From Aradus depressus (Eukaryota > Arthropoda > Insecta > Hemiptera > Aradidae), in the NCBI GenBank assembly GCA_963662175.1, contig OY759221.1, positions 34,594,045 through 34,658,044 of the forward strand: DNA of 64,000 nt. Reading direction: 5' to 3'. Below are positions 63,760-64,000 of the stretch, piece by piece (position 1 is the first letter of the stretch; each line of letters starts with the position of its first letter). The notes beneath the pieces are model-generated. The model did not search any database. It was given only the letters and a program-made list of their open reading frames with translations, and was not told where the DNA came from. The position numbers were made by a program, and so were the translations under genes.

Positions 63760-63990
63760 AACGTCAGGTTTGAAACGTAGTATGGGCATTGTGTGATTCT
63801 TTTGGCGTGAGAGGGCTTAGCAGAACCCCAGAGCTGAACACCATACGTCCAGATAGGTCTGATAACAGTCTTGTAGACACTCAGTTTCTGGTTGAGACGA
63901 AGTTGAGATCGCTTGTCTAGTATTCTTTATCAGTCCGGATCGTCGTTTCATTTTCTGTAAAGTTTGCGTAAGATGTTTGTTTCAAGTCAG
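63760..63990 (-). mobile_element. Jockey-clade LINE reverse transcriptase fragment
   Basis: The reverse strand encodes 'LDKRSQLRLNQKLSVYKTVI', 'RPIWTYGVQLWGSAKPSHAK', 'RI'. This is the region after the catalytic domain of Jockey-clade ORF2 (L-Y-K-x-x-I-x-P-I-W-x-Y-G-x-Q-L-W-G). The frame is open for about 55 codons and then decays. It is antisense to the ZP gene. Confidence 0.82.
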
Positions 63991-64000
63991 ATATATGTCA

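Overview
This 64 kb window is AT-rich animal nuclear DNA, almost certainly insect. There are no operons, the introns are large, and two coding exons of a ZP-domain (zona pellucida) extracellular matrix protein are present. The transposon load is typical of arthropods: tRNA-derived SINEs, R1-, Jockey- and RTE-like LINE fragments, Penelope-like elements, mariner/Tc1, pogo, hAT, piggyBac and PIF/Harbinger relics. A hemipteran is my guess, but the sequence alone does not fix the order.

The only host gene I can support is at the right end, on the + strand. Exon 57787-57998 and exon 62948-63087 join in phase across a 4.95 kb intron. Together they give the four cysteines expected of a ZP-N subdomain. 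The protein's start and its ZP-C half lie outside the two exons. Most of the rest (about 1-57 kb, and the intron itself) is transposable elements and their debris. The longest ORFs elsewhere are remnants of transposases or reverse transcriptases, or shadows of them.

Layout. 0-11 kb: SINE1 copies, a Harbinger relic, LINE 3' ends, two minisatellites and a dispersed repeat I call R. 11.8-16.4 kb: a Penelope-like element with a GIY-YIG relic, then a three-level nest (a palindromic Penelope end inside a hAT inside a SINE1). 19-24 kb: a second Harbinger, R repeats and a pogo relic. 25-28.2 kb: a dispersed repeat (T) split by a piggyBac element carrying a nine-unit minisatellite and by an R1-clade LINE. 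28.3-30.7 kb: a hAT inside a third type of SINE, and a 640 bp palindromic MITE. 33-34.2 kb: a mariner carrying a MITE. 36-41 kb: SINE1 copies with clear target duplications. 44.5-51 kb: a Harbinger with transposase and MADF relics, a palindromic hammerhead-bearing element and a Tc1-like element with long inverted repeats. 51-57 kb: sparse debris and LINE ends. 57-64 kb: the ZP gene.

The most interesting signal is a set of hammerhead-ribozyme-like motifs (CTGANGA, helix II hairpin, GAAA). They fall into at least four sequence families. In each, the helix III strand is a short self-complementary word (ACGT, ACTAGT, AGTACT or ACCGGT), and the bases before CTGANGA pair with those just after the predicted cleavage site. 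They sit in palindromic or inverted-repeat elements, one of which carries a Penelope-type GIY-YIG relic. Other points of interest are SINE1 tails made of the insect telomere-like CCTAA unit, precisely datable nested insertions, and the modular repeat R, which I cannot assign to any class.

Labels used below: SINE1, SINE2, SINE3, LINE-A, LINE-B, R, T and W are local names for families recognised only by comparing copies within this window. Boundaries without a target duplication are approximate.
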